The notes: a model not told the origin generated them from the letters alone. Shown: positions 1 through 11,378, numbered from the stretch's first letter. The stretch: 64,000 nt of DNA from Muscardinus avellanarius (GCA_963383645.1 OY726563.1:32593575-32657574), one strand, 5' to 3'. Translations and numbers: made by a program.

Positions 1-590
1 CCTGAGATATGTGGTTTATTTTACCCAAGAATTCAGAGAGCTGCATCCTCTCTCTCTCAAACTGAATTACAACACACGCACGGAATATTGATTCCAGGCG
101 TGTGGAATTTTAATCCCCAAGTTCCCACACAGTGCTTCTATCCATGGCGAATTAGCCCACCATCTCAGCATGTCCCAACAGCGGGGGCAGAGGAGCTCCT
201 CCAGCCATGCTACTGCTCACAGTCACTCGAGGGGAATGAGGGGATCTAAGTGTTCATGTCCCACTCCTGTGACTTCGTGTTTGCTTCAGGTGATGTGTAC
301 AATTCTGTTTTGTATTTCTTTGGAGCCCAACATCAATAGGATATTTAAAAGTCCCCCAGCTGCCAGCAAAGCCAAAGCCAGGGAACCATCTTAAATATGT
401 CACCAGCCATTAACTGTGAGGAGGGATGAATTATGCCTGCCATCCTCACCAGGTGCATTGGGAAGTCACTCATGGGGGCAGCCTGCATTGTGATGGGGGA
501 AGTCCCAGCCTCATGGCATGCCTGTGACTGTCCCAGGACACTGGACTGGGTTTCCAGAGACCCAGCAGCTCTGTCTGCAATTAGGTGGGG
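1..590. other. Unassigned non-coding sequence
   Basis: No repeat family, exon or RNA gene is recognised here. Open frames are short, have no familiar domain, and are not flanked by convincing splice signals. It is most simply intergenic or intronic DNA. Confidence 0.4.
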
Positions 591-594
591 TTTT

Positions 595-990
595 TAACTC
601 CTATGATATGCCAAACCCTGTACCTGGCACCATAACCTCAATCATTCTCTCATTTCCTCATTGCAGATGAGAACTAAGAGGCTCATAGCTATTAGTCATA
701 CTACTGAAAGTCACACAGCTCCTAAGAAGCAGAAACACATCTACTCCCAGAATCTTTTTACTTTTTGTTACAATTTCACACCCAAAGAAGCCTCTGTCTA
801 CCTCATATATGGTTTCGACCACAAACCCCAATAGTATCACCAGGCCCAGGTGTCCACATTTTAATATTAATACAACAGGAACTCAGAGATATTAAATGAC
901 CTGGGCAAAGACACACAGCCATGTAGTTAAAAGGAGAGTAGTCTCGAAAACCTGGACTGCTACAACCTTTCAGGTTTATGCTAAACACTG
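595..990 (-). repeat. MIR-like SINE remnants (two antisense pieces)
   Basis: Two stretches (about 595-770 and 850-965) read like MIR in reverse. They show a partial 'cattgcagatgagaactaagaggc' type core followed by 'agtcacacagct', and 'aactcagagatattaaatgacctgggcaaagacacacagcc'-type text, which is the complement of the MIR phrase about a tRNA-like head and the 'tgtgacctt' core. Both are heavily diverged, as expected for an element active before the placental radiation. The assignment is by eye; the boundaries are approximate. Confidence 0.55.
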
Positions 991-1167
991 AAAATACCTG
1001 ATGAATAAGACACAGTCACTGTCATCAGAAAACTTGACAGTTACGTGGGGTGGACCACAATATTGTATGTAATTTAGAGTGTAAAATATTATCTTACTTG
1101 TATGTGATGAGTGTCTTGGGACCCAGGGATGGAGTAAGTCATTGACAGAGGAGGCGACATTTACATT

Positions 1168-1540
1168 TGTAATAGTCAGGTTTGCATTGCTATAATAAAA
1201 GCACCTGATGCAGCCTACTTATGAAGTAAGTGAAGGTTTATTTCAGCTCATATTTCAAGAGGGTCAAATCCAAGGTTGAATGGTTCCATGGATCTGATCC
1301 TCTGGTGAGGGTGGCATATCCATGGCAATCAATATTCCCATCACAATCTGGGAAGCAGAGGAAGAGGAAGAGGCTAGGGTCTAAGGATCTCTTTCAAGGA
1401 CATGTTTTACAATGACCTAAGGACTTCACACTAGGCTTTACCTCTTCTTAATGGTTCACAACGCTTCAAATACTGCTACAGTGGGAACCAAGCTTTTACA
1501 TATGAGATATGCTATCCATATTCAAATTATGGCAGAGATG
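1168..1540 (-). mobile_element. MaLR-type solo LTR (MST/ORR1-like), antisense
   Basis: The left end (TTTGCATTGCTATAATAAAAG) is the complement of the well-known MaLR LTR 3' end, which ends in 'tattttgttatagcaac...'. The body carries the reversed 'gaggtaaagcctagtg' and 'cttcccagattgtgatggga' text of MST-like LTRs. No internal retroviral coding sequence is present on either side, so this is a solo LTR, as most MaLR copies are. It is old and diverged. Confidence 0.6.
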
Positions 1541-2365
1541 GTCCGTTAAAAATGGGGAGGAATGAAGAAACACGCATTGATTAGAATTCCCTGAGAGCCT
1601 CTGTTACCCCACAAACTTATTGCTGAGTGGCAGTTAGCTATAAGCATCAACATCTGAATGTCAGACAGCCCTTCCTATGATACTGGAGATGCTCTAGAGC
1701 CACTCTGTCCAGTACAGTGTTCCAGTGCTCTGCCACCCTGGATACACGTTCCTGCCTTACACTTGAAATGTGGCTCATTAACCTTAGGAACTGAATTTGT
1801 CATTCATGTTACTCTTAATTCATGTTTCAACTTAAAAAGTCACATATGGCTAGTGAATCTCATATAGGATGGCACAGCTGTGGCTGGTGAGCTGCAGTGG
1901 GGAAGTGGGGACACCGCATCAACCTTGCCAGAGGCTGGCACATTAACTTTTATGTGGCGGTCTCCAGACAAGTGCTGGCATTCTGGTCCAGGTGCTCCAA
2001 CATCTATTTGGTGGCCCCTAGCATCATGTGACACATGGGACTGGGGACCAGCAGCCACCCATATCATCTCCTAGCCCTACCATCCCCTCTAAGGAGAATG
2101 AAAGATGAGGTGCTATGAGAGACAGTCCCCATAGCACCTTCTTTTCTGCAATCCTGTCACTATGGGAATGGGTCTCTGCCACTGAAGTGGAGCAGGAGGA
2201 CCGCAAGTTGTTCCTAGAGAGGCAAGGGGGCTGTGGGTCCAACTGTGTTGGGGAACTCAGTTGTTCCTGGTACCCAGGACTGGGATAGTACCCTTGCCTC
2301 TCTGAAGTCCATTCTTGACAGAGAGGCCAGAGGGATTCCATAAATGCTAAGCCAGATTAAGGTAC
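1541..2365. other. Mostly unassigned; possible old DNA-transposon piece
   Basis: Positions 1680-1890 contain facing phrases ('cttgaaatgtggctcatt' and 'cacatatggctagtgaatct') like the subterminal parts of a hAT-type (MER1 group) non-autonomous transposon. The family name is uncertain. The remainder (1890-2365) shows no recognised repeat or exon. Confidence 0.35.
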
Positions 2366-2369
2366 TCCT

Positions 2370-2940
2370 TGCCCATAACTCTCCAACAGTTCCCATCATA
2401 ACACAAAAGCCAAAGTCCTTATAATGACCTGCATGGCCCACACAGTCCGTCAACCTTCTTTTCCTTTGACTCCATCAGTTACTTTCCTCTCCCATGCCAC
2501 AGGTCTATCCCAGCCACAGTGACCCTGCTGCTCCTAGAAAATACTTGGCACAGTCTGCCTCACGGCTTTGGTGCTGCCCTCTCCTCTGCCTAGAGCATGC
2601 TTCCCTGGTCAGCTGCATGACCCACTCCTGAGTTTCTTCATGCCTTTCTCCAAATGCCAGCTTCCTGGTGAAGTGCTTCCTGCACACCTACTTAAAGTTG
2701 CAATGCCACTGCTCTAATCCTCTGTTCATTTCCCCTGGTCTCTTTTCTTCCTAGCCTTATTGCCGGCTGCTAAAATATAGCTTTTAGGTACTCATTTGAT
2801 TTATTATCTAGTTCCTTTACTTGAATATGAGCTCTATAAAGCTATTTTTGCTGCTTTGTACTCCACTATATTGACAGTGTCTAAAAGAGTGTCTGTTAGA
2901 ATTTAGTCCACAAATAAATATTTGGAGAATAAGAGAAAAA
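2370..2940 (+). mobile_element. L2 LINE 3' region
   Basis: In order, the stretch shows text typical of the L2 3' region: 'ttcttcatgcctttctccaaatgccagcttcctggtgaag', then 'acttaaagttgcaatgcca', then 'gaatatgagctctataaagc', ending near 'acaaataaatatttggagaa'. L2 is an ancient CR1-like non-LTR retrotransposon, long inactive in placental mammals. Only the 3' portion remains and no reading frame survives. Confidence 0.6.
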
Positions 2941-3160
2941 AAGGAATAAATGGGTCAAAATCACCATATCTCACTACCCAAAGGTAACCACTGCTAAAAG
3001 TTTACTGTATTCCCATCTAGATTTTCTTCTACTGAGCCTTCTTTTGACCAAGTTAAGTAGGAGTCCTCTGGTCACCAAAAGGGTGCTGAGGAGAGAGGGA
3101 GAGACACTTCAGAGGCAGGGTTTGTTTACTTGGCCACAGGCTTAAAGAAAAATTTGGGGA

Positions 3161-3354
3161 TTTTTTTTTGGTAGTATTGGGGTTCCTGGAAACCCTTCTA
3201 CCTCCGGGCTACACTCCCATACACCTATTTTTTATATATTTTTATTTGGAAACAGGGTCTCTTAAGCCAACAAGGCCAGCTTCAAACCTGTGCGATCCTC
3301 CTGTCTCCACCTCCCAAGCACGGGGATTACAAGTGTGTACCTCCATGCCTGGCC
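3161..3354 (-). mobile_element. B1-dID composite SINE, short-linker form
   Basis: Antisense composite SINE. It starts with the T-rich complement of the 3' tail, continues with the ID half (GGTTCCTGGAAACCCTTCTA is a distinctive variant), the T-rich linker and the B1 half, and ends at 'catgcctggcc'. A perfect 12-bp target duplication (AAAATTTGGGGA) flanks it at 3149-3160 and 3356-3367, so the ends are reliable. It lacks the internal duplicated segment of about 26 bp seen in most copies in this window, and shares unusual ID-half bases with the copy at 15134-15307. Confidence 0.9.
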
Positions 3355-3577
3355 TAAAATTTGGGGAATCTTTAAGCATTGAAAAGGGACTCTGCACCAT
3401 CCCATGTATTAATCAAAAGTAATGCTCAGTCATAAAACAACTGTAATGCAAACAATGTTCCAGGGTTTTTTTTCATTTTAATGAATTTAGTGCTCTTAAA
3501 TATGTATATACATACATATTATGTATATATGTTTATATATACATGTAAATATATATTAAAAACAAATTTGCTTCTTT

Positions 3578-3761
3578 TTTATGTGTAGTACTAGGGATTG
3601 AACCTAGAGATGTTCTACCATTGAGCTATACCCCTACGTCTTTTAATTCTTTATTTTGAAGCAGGGTCTGGTTAAGTTGCTGAGACTAGCCTCAAACCTG
3701 TGACCCTCCTGTCTCAATTCCCAAGTACTGGAATTACAGGCATGCACCACCACACCTAGCT
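3578..3761 (-). mobile_element. B1-dID composite SINE, antisense
   Basis: ID half at the left (GTACTAGGGATTGAACCTAG, GAGCTATACCCCTA), T-rich linker, B1 half at the right ending 'caccaccacacctagct'. Imperfect flanking duplication 'ttgcttcttt' / 'ttgcttcctt'. Short form without the internal B1 duplication. Confidence 0.85.
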
Positions 3762-4429
3762 CCCAGTTGCTTCCTTTGAAAATCATAATTGTTCCTCCTG
3801 CTTTGTTAGTACCCCGGATTGTCTCCCCAGCATGGTTTCCTCAATGCTTTCAGAAAAAGGGCTCTGATTTTTCCCTGGGGAACTCTTTCTCATCTCCAAC
3901 CATTATAATTAGTGAGAATGGGCCTCCCTTCTGCCTTCAGAGATGAGGAGTAATTTTGTGAGAATTCAGAAAATGTCCTTGGGCAGTGTGATATGAAGAC
4001 ACTTCAAGATATGATGCTGGCAGTATTTTGTTATAAGAGTGGACCTGGAGTGAGTGTAGATCACCATGTAGAATTGGAGCCAGTGTGGCATAATTCCGAG
4101 AAGAAAGATGAAGAGAAAGCAGAACTTTGGTAGCATGACTTGTACTACTAGATCAAACTTTGCCTAAATCCCATATTTCTGCTTAACTTTTTTTCAGTTA
4201 TATGATCCAATAAATTCTGTGTTGGCTTAAGTTAGTTTGACTGGAGCTTTCTGTCACTTGAAATCAAAAAGATTCCTAACAGTGATATCTTAGGAACATG
4301 AATCATAGCAGGGAGAAATGAATAGATTTCAGCACCTTTCTAGATGTATTGAAACTGACATATTCTAACAACCTTTTCTTTTTGGCTCGACAAAGACTGC
4401 CTCCTTTCTATTGAAAGTCACATCTTGGT
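3762..4429. other. Unassigned non-coding sequence
   Basis: No recognised repeat, exon or RNA. The text around 4200-4240 resembles the end of an old polyadenylated element (an AATAAA-type hexamer at about 4210), but not clearly enough to name. Confidence 0.35.
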
Positions 4430-4700
4430 TGTTTTATAATTCCATAGATCAGGTTATAAACTCCGCAAGGGCTAAAATTGTGTCCGTTTTGTTCACTGCA
4501 GTATTCTCTGCACCTAAAACAAAGACTGGTCCTTGAATGTACCATACATGTCTAATAGCAGCCTGCCCGCCTGAATGAATGAATAAATGAGTGAACCTGA
4601 GGCATAGAGTTACCTGCTCCAAGTCACATAGTTATTGAGATAATAATATAGAGAATCCACATACCGCTTCATTGACACACAGTGTAAACATTCTTAACTC
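4430..4700 (+). repeat. L2 3' end followed by MIR-like remnant
   Basis: Positions 4440-4600 read as an L2 3' end: 'gggctaaaattgtgtccg', 'ttttgttcactgcagtattc', and a terminal 'gaatgaatgaataaatga'. It is followed by an antisense MIR-like phrase near 4605-4640 ('cctgctccaagtcacatagttattgag'). Both are old and diverged. Confidence 0.5.
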
Positions 4701-4832
4701 ATTAGGAAAGAGGAAATAACTAACATCTGCTGTGATCCCTTCCTGAGCCTGGCACACTTTGCACATTCAGAGCAGTGTCTTTCTTATTACATGTGAATCC
4801 CTCACTGCACGTGCACAGTACCAAAAGAAGGG

Positions 4833-5088
4833 GTTTTTGTTGGTTTGTTTTTGTTTAGTTTAGTTTAGTTTTGTTTTGTTTGTGGTACTGGGGATTGAAC
4901 TTTGGAGATATTCTCCCTCCAAGCTACACTCCCCCCAGTCCTGTTGATTATTTTGTTTGTTTTTTAAAACAAGAACTTGCTAGATTGCTGAGAGTCTCAC
5001 TCCTTTGCTGAGGCTGGCCTCTAACCTGTGATTCCCCTGTCTCAGTCTCCAAAGTACTGGGATTCCAGGAGTGTACCACCACATCCTA
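4833..5088 (-). mobile_element. B1-dID composite SINE with expanded (TTTAG)-type tail
   Basis: Antisense SINE. Its 3' tail, on the left, has drifted into TTTAG/TTTTG repeats (4850-4880). The ID half begins at GGTACTGGGGATTGAAC (4883), a linker of TTTTGTTTGTTTTTTAAAAC follows, and the B1 half ends 'gtgtaccaccacatcct'. This is the long form with the internal duplicated segment. Confidence 0.85.
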
Positions 5089-5169
5089 CAAGAGTACGAT
5101 ATCTTTGTTCTTATTTTACAAATGAAGAAACTGATGTGCAGAACATCTTTTTGAATATCATAAAGCTGT

Positions 5170-5372
5170 AGTTGGGCGTGGTGGCGCGTGCTTGTAATCC
5201 CAGCATTTGGGAGGCTGAGACAGGAGGATTGTGGTTCACAGACAGCCTCTAGTATTTAGTGAGGCCCTTTGCAAGTCAGTGTGACCCTGTTTCAAAAATA
5301 AAGAGTAAAAAATAGGGCTGGGAGTGTATCTCAATGGTAGAATGTCCCTGGATTCCATCTTCAGTACCGCAA

Positions 5373-5411
<39 letters not shown>

Positions 5412-5412
5412 A
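5170..5412 (+). mobile_element. B1-dID composite SINE, sense, with (AATA)n tail
   Basis: Sense copy. The B1 half starts 'gttgggcgtggtggcgcgtg' and includes the pol III A/B-box-like region; the linker is 'aaataaagagtaaaaaatag'; the ID half is 'ggctgggagtgtatctcaatggtag'. The tail is a perfect (AATA) run from about 5371. A short duplication (AAAGCTG) lies on each side. It stands opposite the SINE at 4833-5088, so the two could pair in one transcript. Confidence 0.9.
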
Positions 5413-6090
5413 ATACAAAGCTGCTTTGTAACAGAAAACATAACTCAGGCCAAAGGAGTCCTGACATGGTACCTTGGCCATGGTCAATGTCAGAAAATTC
5501 TACAGATAGCTAAAGCCACATGTACCAGGTGGTTCTTACCAGATTTCACTGTAGAAACTTGCACTTTTGTGACCCTGATGTACAAAACAGAATGAGACCA
5601 CCTTCTCTACACAAATTATGCTCATGTGGGTTGATGGGAGACGAATATACAGAGATTTGATGCTTGTGATATCATCATTCTTGTGAGCTCTGTGTTGGCA
5701 TATGAGGGGAGCAGGAGCATGATGTAGTCAGAGGGGTGTGTGTGTGTGTGTCACATAAATGGTCTCAGAACTACACGACTATGATTTCTGGAGCCCCATC
5801 CTAGTATGATGTAGATGCATCATAATGAAGACAAGCAATAGAATCTTCTGGTCACATCTAAACCCAAGATGTATTCCCAGCATGGCCACAGTTTCAGCAT
5901 AGCATGCAATACCAGTTCCCTGAACATTATCAGCAAAGGAGTCTGGGCAATGGTGTCCAGGGCAACTGACCATCAGCCAGAACAGATGTTTGGTCCGACT
6001 GCCCACTCCAAGCAGTGCTACTTATTCCTTCAGTCCAGCAGCCTTCATCTGCTCTTTTATGCTCAAAATGGCTGTATTTGGTAAAGCCAT
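5413..6090. other. Unassigned non-coding sequence with a short (TG)n
   Basis: No recognised gene or dispersed repeat. A (TG)8-type dinucleotide run lies at about 5735-5751. Confidence 0.35.
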
Positions 6091-6094
6091 TAAT

Positions 6095-6455
6095 CAGCTT
6101 TGCTTGTCTGTGATAAAATACCTGAGATAAACAACTTAAAAGAGAGAAAGGTTCATTTTGGCTCATGGTTCCAGTCCATGATCACTTGGCTCTGCTGCTT
6201 TTGGCACAATATGGCATGGCAGAAGTGTGTGGTAGAGGAGACCTATTCACCTCATGGCATCCAGGAAGCAAAGAAAGGGATATAGAAAGGGTCTGGACTC
6301 CCAGTGTTCCCTTCAAGTGCATGTCCCCAATGGCCTATCTCCCTCTAACTAGGCCCCACCTCCTAAAGGTTCCACTATAGCCCCATAGCACCACAAGTGG
6401 GGAACTTAAACACATGAGCCTTTGGGAGACATTTAAAATCCAAACTAGTAACGTG
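6095..6455 (-). mobile_element. MaLR-type solo LTR, antisense
   Basis: The left end 'tgtgataaaatacctgagataaacaactt' and the body 'ggttcattttggctcatggttc' are the complement of a MaLR LTR 3' region. Toward the right come 'taactaggccccacctcct' and 'acacatgagcctttgggagac', the complement of the LTR 5' part. No internal coding region is attached. The same family recurs at 18243, 18952, 56455 and 59112. Confidence 0.7.
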
Positions 6456-7405
6456 AGGGCCTTGTGATGACACAGCCCAGCTCTGTGCAAAAGGCCTTAT
6501 CTCCACTGTCGTGCTTGGTGACCTGGGAAAAGCCTCTCCACACTGTGCGCCTCAGCAACCTCACTGGGGGAGGGTAGAGTTTGGGTTATAGAATACCGAA
6601 GTCCCCTTGTTCCATGGCACTTTAGCAGAAATTTCTAGAAAAAGAGATGAAGAAATGTGTCTGAAGATCCTCAAATAGTGTTTGTAGGGGGAGGTCCTGA
6701 CTGAAATTTTCCGCTGATGGGCATTCATACTTTTGATGACAGTTTAGCCCCCAATTCCAGCCTTCTGAGAGAAGCTGGGAAGAAAAGTGGAGAGTGGTGA
6801 GGGAGGGTGAGGGCAGGCCTTACAGATTTCACCGGCACTGACTCACCTGGGCACTGCTTGTTCCTCCCTACTTTGCAAGGAAAAACATAAAAGTGTGTGC
6901 GTGTATATTTTTCTTTTTAACTCACTCAGGTCACAGGGGAAAGGGAGAAAGTAAACATCTGAGAGAAAGAGAAGATTACTCTCCTTTGTGTTTTTTCTTC
7001 TGTGGAGCCCAGCGCCCAGAATGTACTGCAAAGGACAGGGTGGGGGCTGCTCACACCCCTGCAGCCTTTGAAGGCAGTCGGCCTCTCCAAAAACAAGAAC
7101 GGGGAGGGGTCTGCTGACTTCTCACCTTCTCAAGGCTCTAAAAATAATCAGAGCGTGGGGGTTCTAAATCAGGAACAAAGACAAAACAAAGGGTTAATGA
7201 GAGGACATGAGTTTGATGTTTCCTTGCATAAACACAGAGCCAGCAAAGAGCGAAGGCACTAGAGGCTGACCTTGGCCCCACGGGGAACCTGGACACCTTT
7301 TAGCCTTTAAAATGCTGTGCTTTGCTGCTTCTTCATCATATTTGCAAAGGGCGCCCTATGTCCTGCTCTCTGGGCCAACCTTCCTCAAAAGTATGCCCCT
7401 TCGTC
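6456..7405. other. Unassigned, apparently single-copy sequence
   Basis: No repeat is recognised. Several AT/GC-balanced stretches (for example about 6990-7290, with an AAACAAAGGGTTAATGAGAG block at 7184) could be constrained non-coding DNA, but nothing in one sequence alone proves it. Confidence 0.3.
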
Positions 7406-7406
7406 T

Positions 7407-7785
7407 ATCCTTTTTATGCTTTTATTGGTGTATTGTAGATTCCCATCATCATGTAATTCAGAGTGATAGTGGCATACAGGCACACAGCACGTGGTGAGCG
7501 TCCCCTTGGCTCCTTCTCCTCTTCCTTCCTTTCCCCATACAAGATATTGAGATTGGCATTGGTAATTTCACATGTGTACATAACATCTGTGGAATGTTTC
7601 CTTCATCAAGTCTTCCTCCCTCTCACCACCACCCTCCTCTAGACCCCCTCCATTAATGAGGTTTCTCCTCCATTATCTAAAGTCCCGCTGGTATTCCAAT
7701 TACTCCCCAGCTTCTGTATATGAGATAAACATATGACCCTTCACTTTCTGTGGCTGCCATTTTGCTTATCTTGAGCCCCCTTCCC
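7407..7785 (-). mobile_element. L1 3'UTR fragment, antisense
   Basis: This stretch matches, by eye, the left part of the antisense L1 at 9700-11120: 'atgcttttattggtgtattgtag', 'gagtgatagtggcatacagg', 'cccatacaagatattgagattgg', 'cctccattatctaaagtcc', 'cctctgt/tatatgagataaac'. It is therefore a strongly 5'-truncated L1 from the same 3'UTR lineage. No coding sequence is retained. Confidence 0.75.
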
Positions 7786-8500
7786 TGCAGCTTCACCCAT
7801 CACCCTGATCAAAGCCTAACTGTAAGGTCTAACTCACACTAAAGAGTGAGTGACCAAAGGGGCCTCTTTGTTTTAGAGGTAGCAGCTCCTATTTACTTTG
7901 GGTCTCCCCTTTGTTCATGCTCTGTGCGTGGTTTTGGTGCATTCTCATACCACTAAGTACCATTACTCATAGGAAAAAAGACAGGGGGTGAGTTTAACCT
8001 ACGCAGAATCCCAGACTCCCAGCCAAAAACCCCAGGCAATCAGATTCTAGAACCAAAATTGTTAACTCTCACGCCCCTGCATTAGCAGGAAGGGAATTAA
8101 GTAGTGAGGCATTAACTAGAAGCTTAAAGCCACAATAGAGACATAGGAAGGCACAGTAATGCCTGACAGTAAGGAATATTGACTCTCAGATGACCCATCT
8201 TCTGAAAAGAATATAGCTGCTGTCTGCCAGTGTGAATGAACCTGGAGAGATGTCTGCTTGCTACCATCCTGACCCTGCACACTGCACCAAGCTCTTTAAG
8301 GAATTCCGCACACACATCTATCTGGCTGTTTGTAGTCCAACCAGGAAGCTCCTGTGCCGATCAAATGTCATGTTACTAGCAATCACGCTGCACGTGTGAA
8401 GATGTGTCTTCTGGGGGTGGAGCGTAGGGAAAGAAAAATTCTGAGACAAAAAAACCAAGTGATAAATCACCACTGCAGGTCTCTGCTAATCCCATTCAGA
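7786..8500. other. Unassigned non-coding sequence
   Basis: No recognised repeat or exon. Text is of mixed composition; open frames are short and featureless. Confidence 0.3.
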
Positions 8501-8504
8501 TAGC

Positions 8505-8600
8505 ATATCAAGGTTTCTGGCCTCAAGGAGGTACTCACACAATGTTTGCTGGATGAATGCGTGAAGAGATGAATAAAGGAATGAATGGTGAAAAAAATGA
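8505..8600 (+). repeat. L2 3'-end remnant
   Basis: The phrase 'acaatgtttgctggatgaatgcgtgaagagatgaataaaggaatgaa' is the usual decayed L2 3' terminus with GAATGAAT-like repeats. Short and approximate. Confidence 0.45.
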
Positions 8601-8922
8601 GCAAACTGACTCATAGCTCCCTCCCTTCTTTGGTTCTTCTGTGTTCTTGATGTCATCTGTGGTATTTCCTCCAGCTATAGAATACTCCCCCATTAGATGG
8701 GGGTGTGAATTCTGACTGGCTGTGCTGAGCTGCAGCCTGAGCACCTCTTGCCAGCTCCGTGTGATGCTTGTGTTCCTGGGCTGTGAGTCACACTTTGGGT
8801 AGCAAGGGTTCAGGACACCTAGGTCTTACTCTTGTCTGTTGTCACACTTCAAAGTCACAAAAGAAGGGAGTCTCATCTGTTCTGTGATTATTATTTGTGC
8901 TTATCTTCTCCAGTCATTTAAT

Positions 8923-8924
<2 letters not shown>

Positions 8925-8966
<42 letters not shown>

Positions 8967-8992
8967 ATGCACGCATGCACACACATATGTGT
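8925..8992. repeat. Alternating purine-pyrimidine tract: (GT)n-GCGCATGC-(CA)n
   Basis: For 68 bases every purine is followed by a pyrimidine and the reverse. A (GT) run of about 19 units (8925-8963) passes into CGCATGCACGCATGCACACA and then ATATGTGT. Such tracts are the classical Z-DNA-forming sequence. The GT left arm and CA right arm are also self-complementary around the GCATGC core. Confidence 0.9.
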
Positions 8993-9050
8993 TTTACTAT
9001 AAAGCTTTATTCTAGGGTACAGGGCATTCTGTGTTGTCTTTTACCTTTCT

Positions 9051-9268
9051 TTTTGTTTTCTTTTTGTGGTACTGGGGATGGAAACCAGGGACATTCTACT
9101 TCTGAGCTACACCCTCAGCCCTATTTTTTATTATTTACTTTGAAACAGGGTCTCAGTGAGTTGCAAGGGGCCTCACTAAGTAGTAGCTGAGGCTATCCAT
9201 AAACCACACTCCTCCTGTCTCAGCCTCCCAAATGCTGGGATTAGAAGCGTGTTCCACCACTCCTGACA
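9051..9268 (-). mobile_element. B1-dID composite SINE, antisense
   Basis: ID half begins GGTACTGGGGATGGAAACCA, linker 'tattttttattatttactttgaaac', B1 half ends 'gttccaccactcctgac'. It is flanked by a 13-bp duplication with one mismatch, TCTTTTACCTTTC (9037) and TCTTTTATCTTTC (9269). Long form with the duplicated B1 segment. Confidence 0.9.
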
Positions 9269-9282
9269 TCTTTTATCTTTCA

Positions 9283-9700
9283 CTTGTACTAGACAAGGAT
9301 TTTCTAAGAACCTAATGAAGCTTAAATCTCAGCTCTCCTAACTTACAAATAGGCCCCACCTCAGACTCTCAGATGTAGACACCAAAATATTTTCACACTT
9401 GTATATGATTTTGCCGATTTACAAAAACAAAGAGGGTCACACAATTTATATAAACCTCTAGTCCTACATAAATCTGGATCCATCTCCACATTTGTCTAGT
9501 CATATTTCTTAGAAAGTAGATAAATATGTCTCTGGCACCCATGTCTCTATCAAAAGCAGAAAAATAAAGGCAAAGAGAGCTATAAGATTTAAGAAAAATT
9601 TTAAAGAGCAGAATACCTTGGGTAAGGGGGAAATATACTTATTTAAATATGTAATCACTCGGTTCTGGTTTGTGATTCAGGCTACCCACTCAGCCCAGGT
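9283..9700. other. Unassigned AT-rich sequence
   Basis: AT-rich spacer before the antisense L1. No repeat family is confidently recognised; it may include more eroded LINE sequence. Confidence 0.3.
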
Positions 9701-9705
9701 AAGCA

Positions 9706-11120
9706 CAGGAATTTTTATACCTTTATTGGGACATTGTAGCCTCACATCATAACATAGTTCAAAGTGATAGTGACATACATGTACACAGTACTTTGTGAGC
9801 TTCCTTCAGCTCCCTCCTCACTCATTCCCCTTCCCCATACATGATATTGAGACTGGCCTTGGTACTCATGCATGTGCATAATGTCAGTGGAAATGTTTTC
9901 TTCATTAATTTCTCTCTCTAACCTCCTCTCCTAGACCTTCCCCCCGTTTCTCCTCCATTGTCTAAGTCCCTCTGTATGCTGATTACTTCCTAGCTTCCAC
10001 ATATGAGAGAAAACGTTTGACCCTTCACTTTCTGTAACTGTCTAATTCCACTTAACATAATGTTCTCCAGGTCTATCCATTTTCCTACAAATGACATAAT
10101 TATGTTTTTCTTTATTGCTGAGTAGAATCCCATTGTGTGAATATCCCATAATTTTGTAATCCACTCATTCATCTGCTGATGGACACCTAGATTGGTTTTA
10201 TAATTTGGCTACTATAAACATAGTTATGTATGTATCACCATAATATTCTGATTTCAGTCTCTCTGGAAAAATACCCAGAGTGGTATAGCTGGATAATATG
10301 GTGGTTCCATTCCCAGTCTTCTGAGGAATCTTAACACTGATCTCCATTGCAGCTTTACTAATATGTAATCCCACCAACAGTGCAGAAGTGTTTCTATTTC
10401 CCACATCTTCACCAACATTTATTGTTTTTTGACTTCTTGATGATTGCTATTCTAATTGGAGTTACATGGAATCTCAGTGTAGCTGTGATTTGCATCTGCC
10501 TAAGTGCTAATGATGTTGAATATTTTTTCATATATTTATTGGCCCTTTGTATTTTTTATTTTGTGAAGTAAATATTTAATTCACGTGCCCATTTCTTGAT
10601 TGGTTTTTTTTTAGCTTTAAGTTTTTAAGTACTTTGTATATTCTAGATATTACTTCTCTATCAAAGGAGTAGCTGGCAAAGATCCTTGCCCATTCTGTAG
10701 ACTCTCTTTTTAGACTCTTGGTGATTTTGTTTGCCAAACAAAAACTTTTTTAGTTTAATCTCACTCCATTTATTAATTCTTGTTTTAATTTTCTGGGCTT
10801 TGAAGGTCTTACTGAGGAACTTTCTACCTACCTCTGTGCTGGAGAGTTGGACCTATGCCCTTCACTAGTAATTTCAGTTTCTGATCTAATTTCAAGGTCT
10901 TGGATCCATCTTGAGTTGACTCTTGTGTAGGGTGACAGTTTCAGATTCAATTTCATTTTCTACAAATGGATAACCAGTTTCCCCAACACCATTTGTTGAA
11001 AAGGTTGTCTTTTCTCCAACATATATTTTTGGCACCTTCGTAAAATATCAGTTGGCTATTACTATGTAAATTTGCATCTGTATTTTCTATTCTCTTCCAA
11101 TGGTCTATATGTCTGGGGTC
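9706..11120 (-). mobile_element. 5'-truncated L1, antisense (3'UTR plus ORF2 C-terminal end)
   Basis: Read on the minus strand this is the 3' end of an L1. The 3'UTR is at 9706-10040, with the poly(A) side at the left, and the C-terminal part of ORF2 follows at about 10040-11120. Familiar antisense ORF2 landmarks occur in order: 'ccaccaacagtgcagaagtg' (10371), 'gattgctattctaattggag' (10441), 'ttggatccatcttgagttgac' (10900) and 'accatttgttgaaaaggttg' (10989). The frame is broken by many stops. The element stops abruptly near 'ggtctatatgtctg', where the next SINE begins, so it was truncated at insertion or the break hosted the SINE. Confidence 0.85.
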
Positions 11121-11349
11121 TTTTGTTTTTTGTTTGTTTGTTTGTTTGTTTGTTTGGTGGTACTGGATGTGGAACCCAGAGGCTTTCTACCTCCAGGTTA
11201 TACTCCAGACCTATTTTTTATATTTTATCTAGAAACAGGGTCTCACTAAGTTGCTGAGAGCCTCACTAAGTAGCTGAGGCTGGCTTTGAACCTGTGCTAT
11301 CCTCCTGTCTCAGCCTCCCAAGCACTGGGATTACAAGTGTGCACCACCA
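11121..11349 (-). mobile_element. B1-dID composite SINE, 3' and middle portion, split by an L1
   Basis: Antisense SINE with a (TTTG)n tail at 11128-11155, ID half GGTACTGGATGTGGAACCCA, linker, and B1 half up to 'acaagtgtgcaccacca'. The last bases of the B1 half are missing here and reappear at 14193-14201 ('cacccagct'), on the far side of the L1. The L1 therefore landed inside an existing SINE. Confidence 0.9.
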
Positions 11350-11359
11350 GGGACTTCCG

Positions 11360-11378
11360 GGAAGATGGCGACTGAGAA
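11360..11378 (+). promoter_or_regulatory. YY1-like motif at the L1 5' end
   Basis: GGGAAGATGGCGACTGAG sits within the first thirty bases of the element. YY1 binding (core AAGATGGCGGC/CAAGATGGC) near +12 is known to set the start point of L1 transcription in primates. Here the equivalent position suggests the same role, by inference. Confidence 0.55.
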
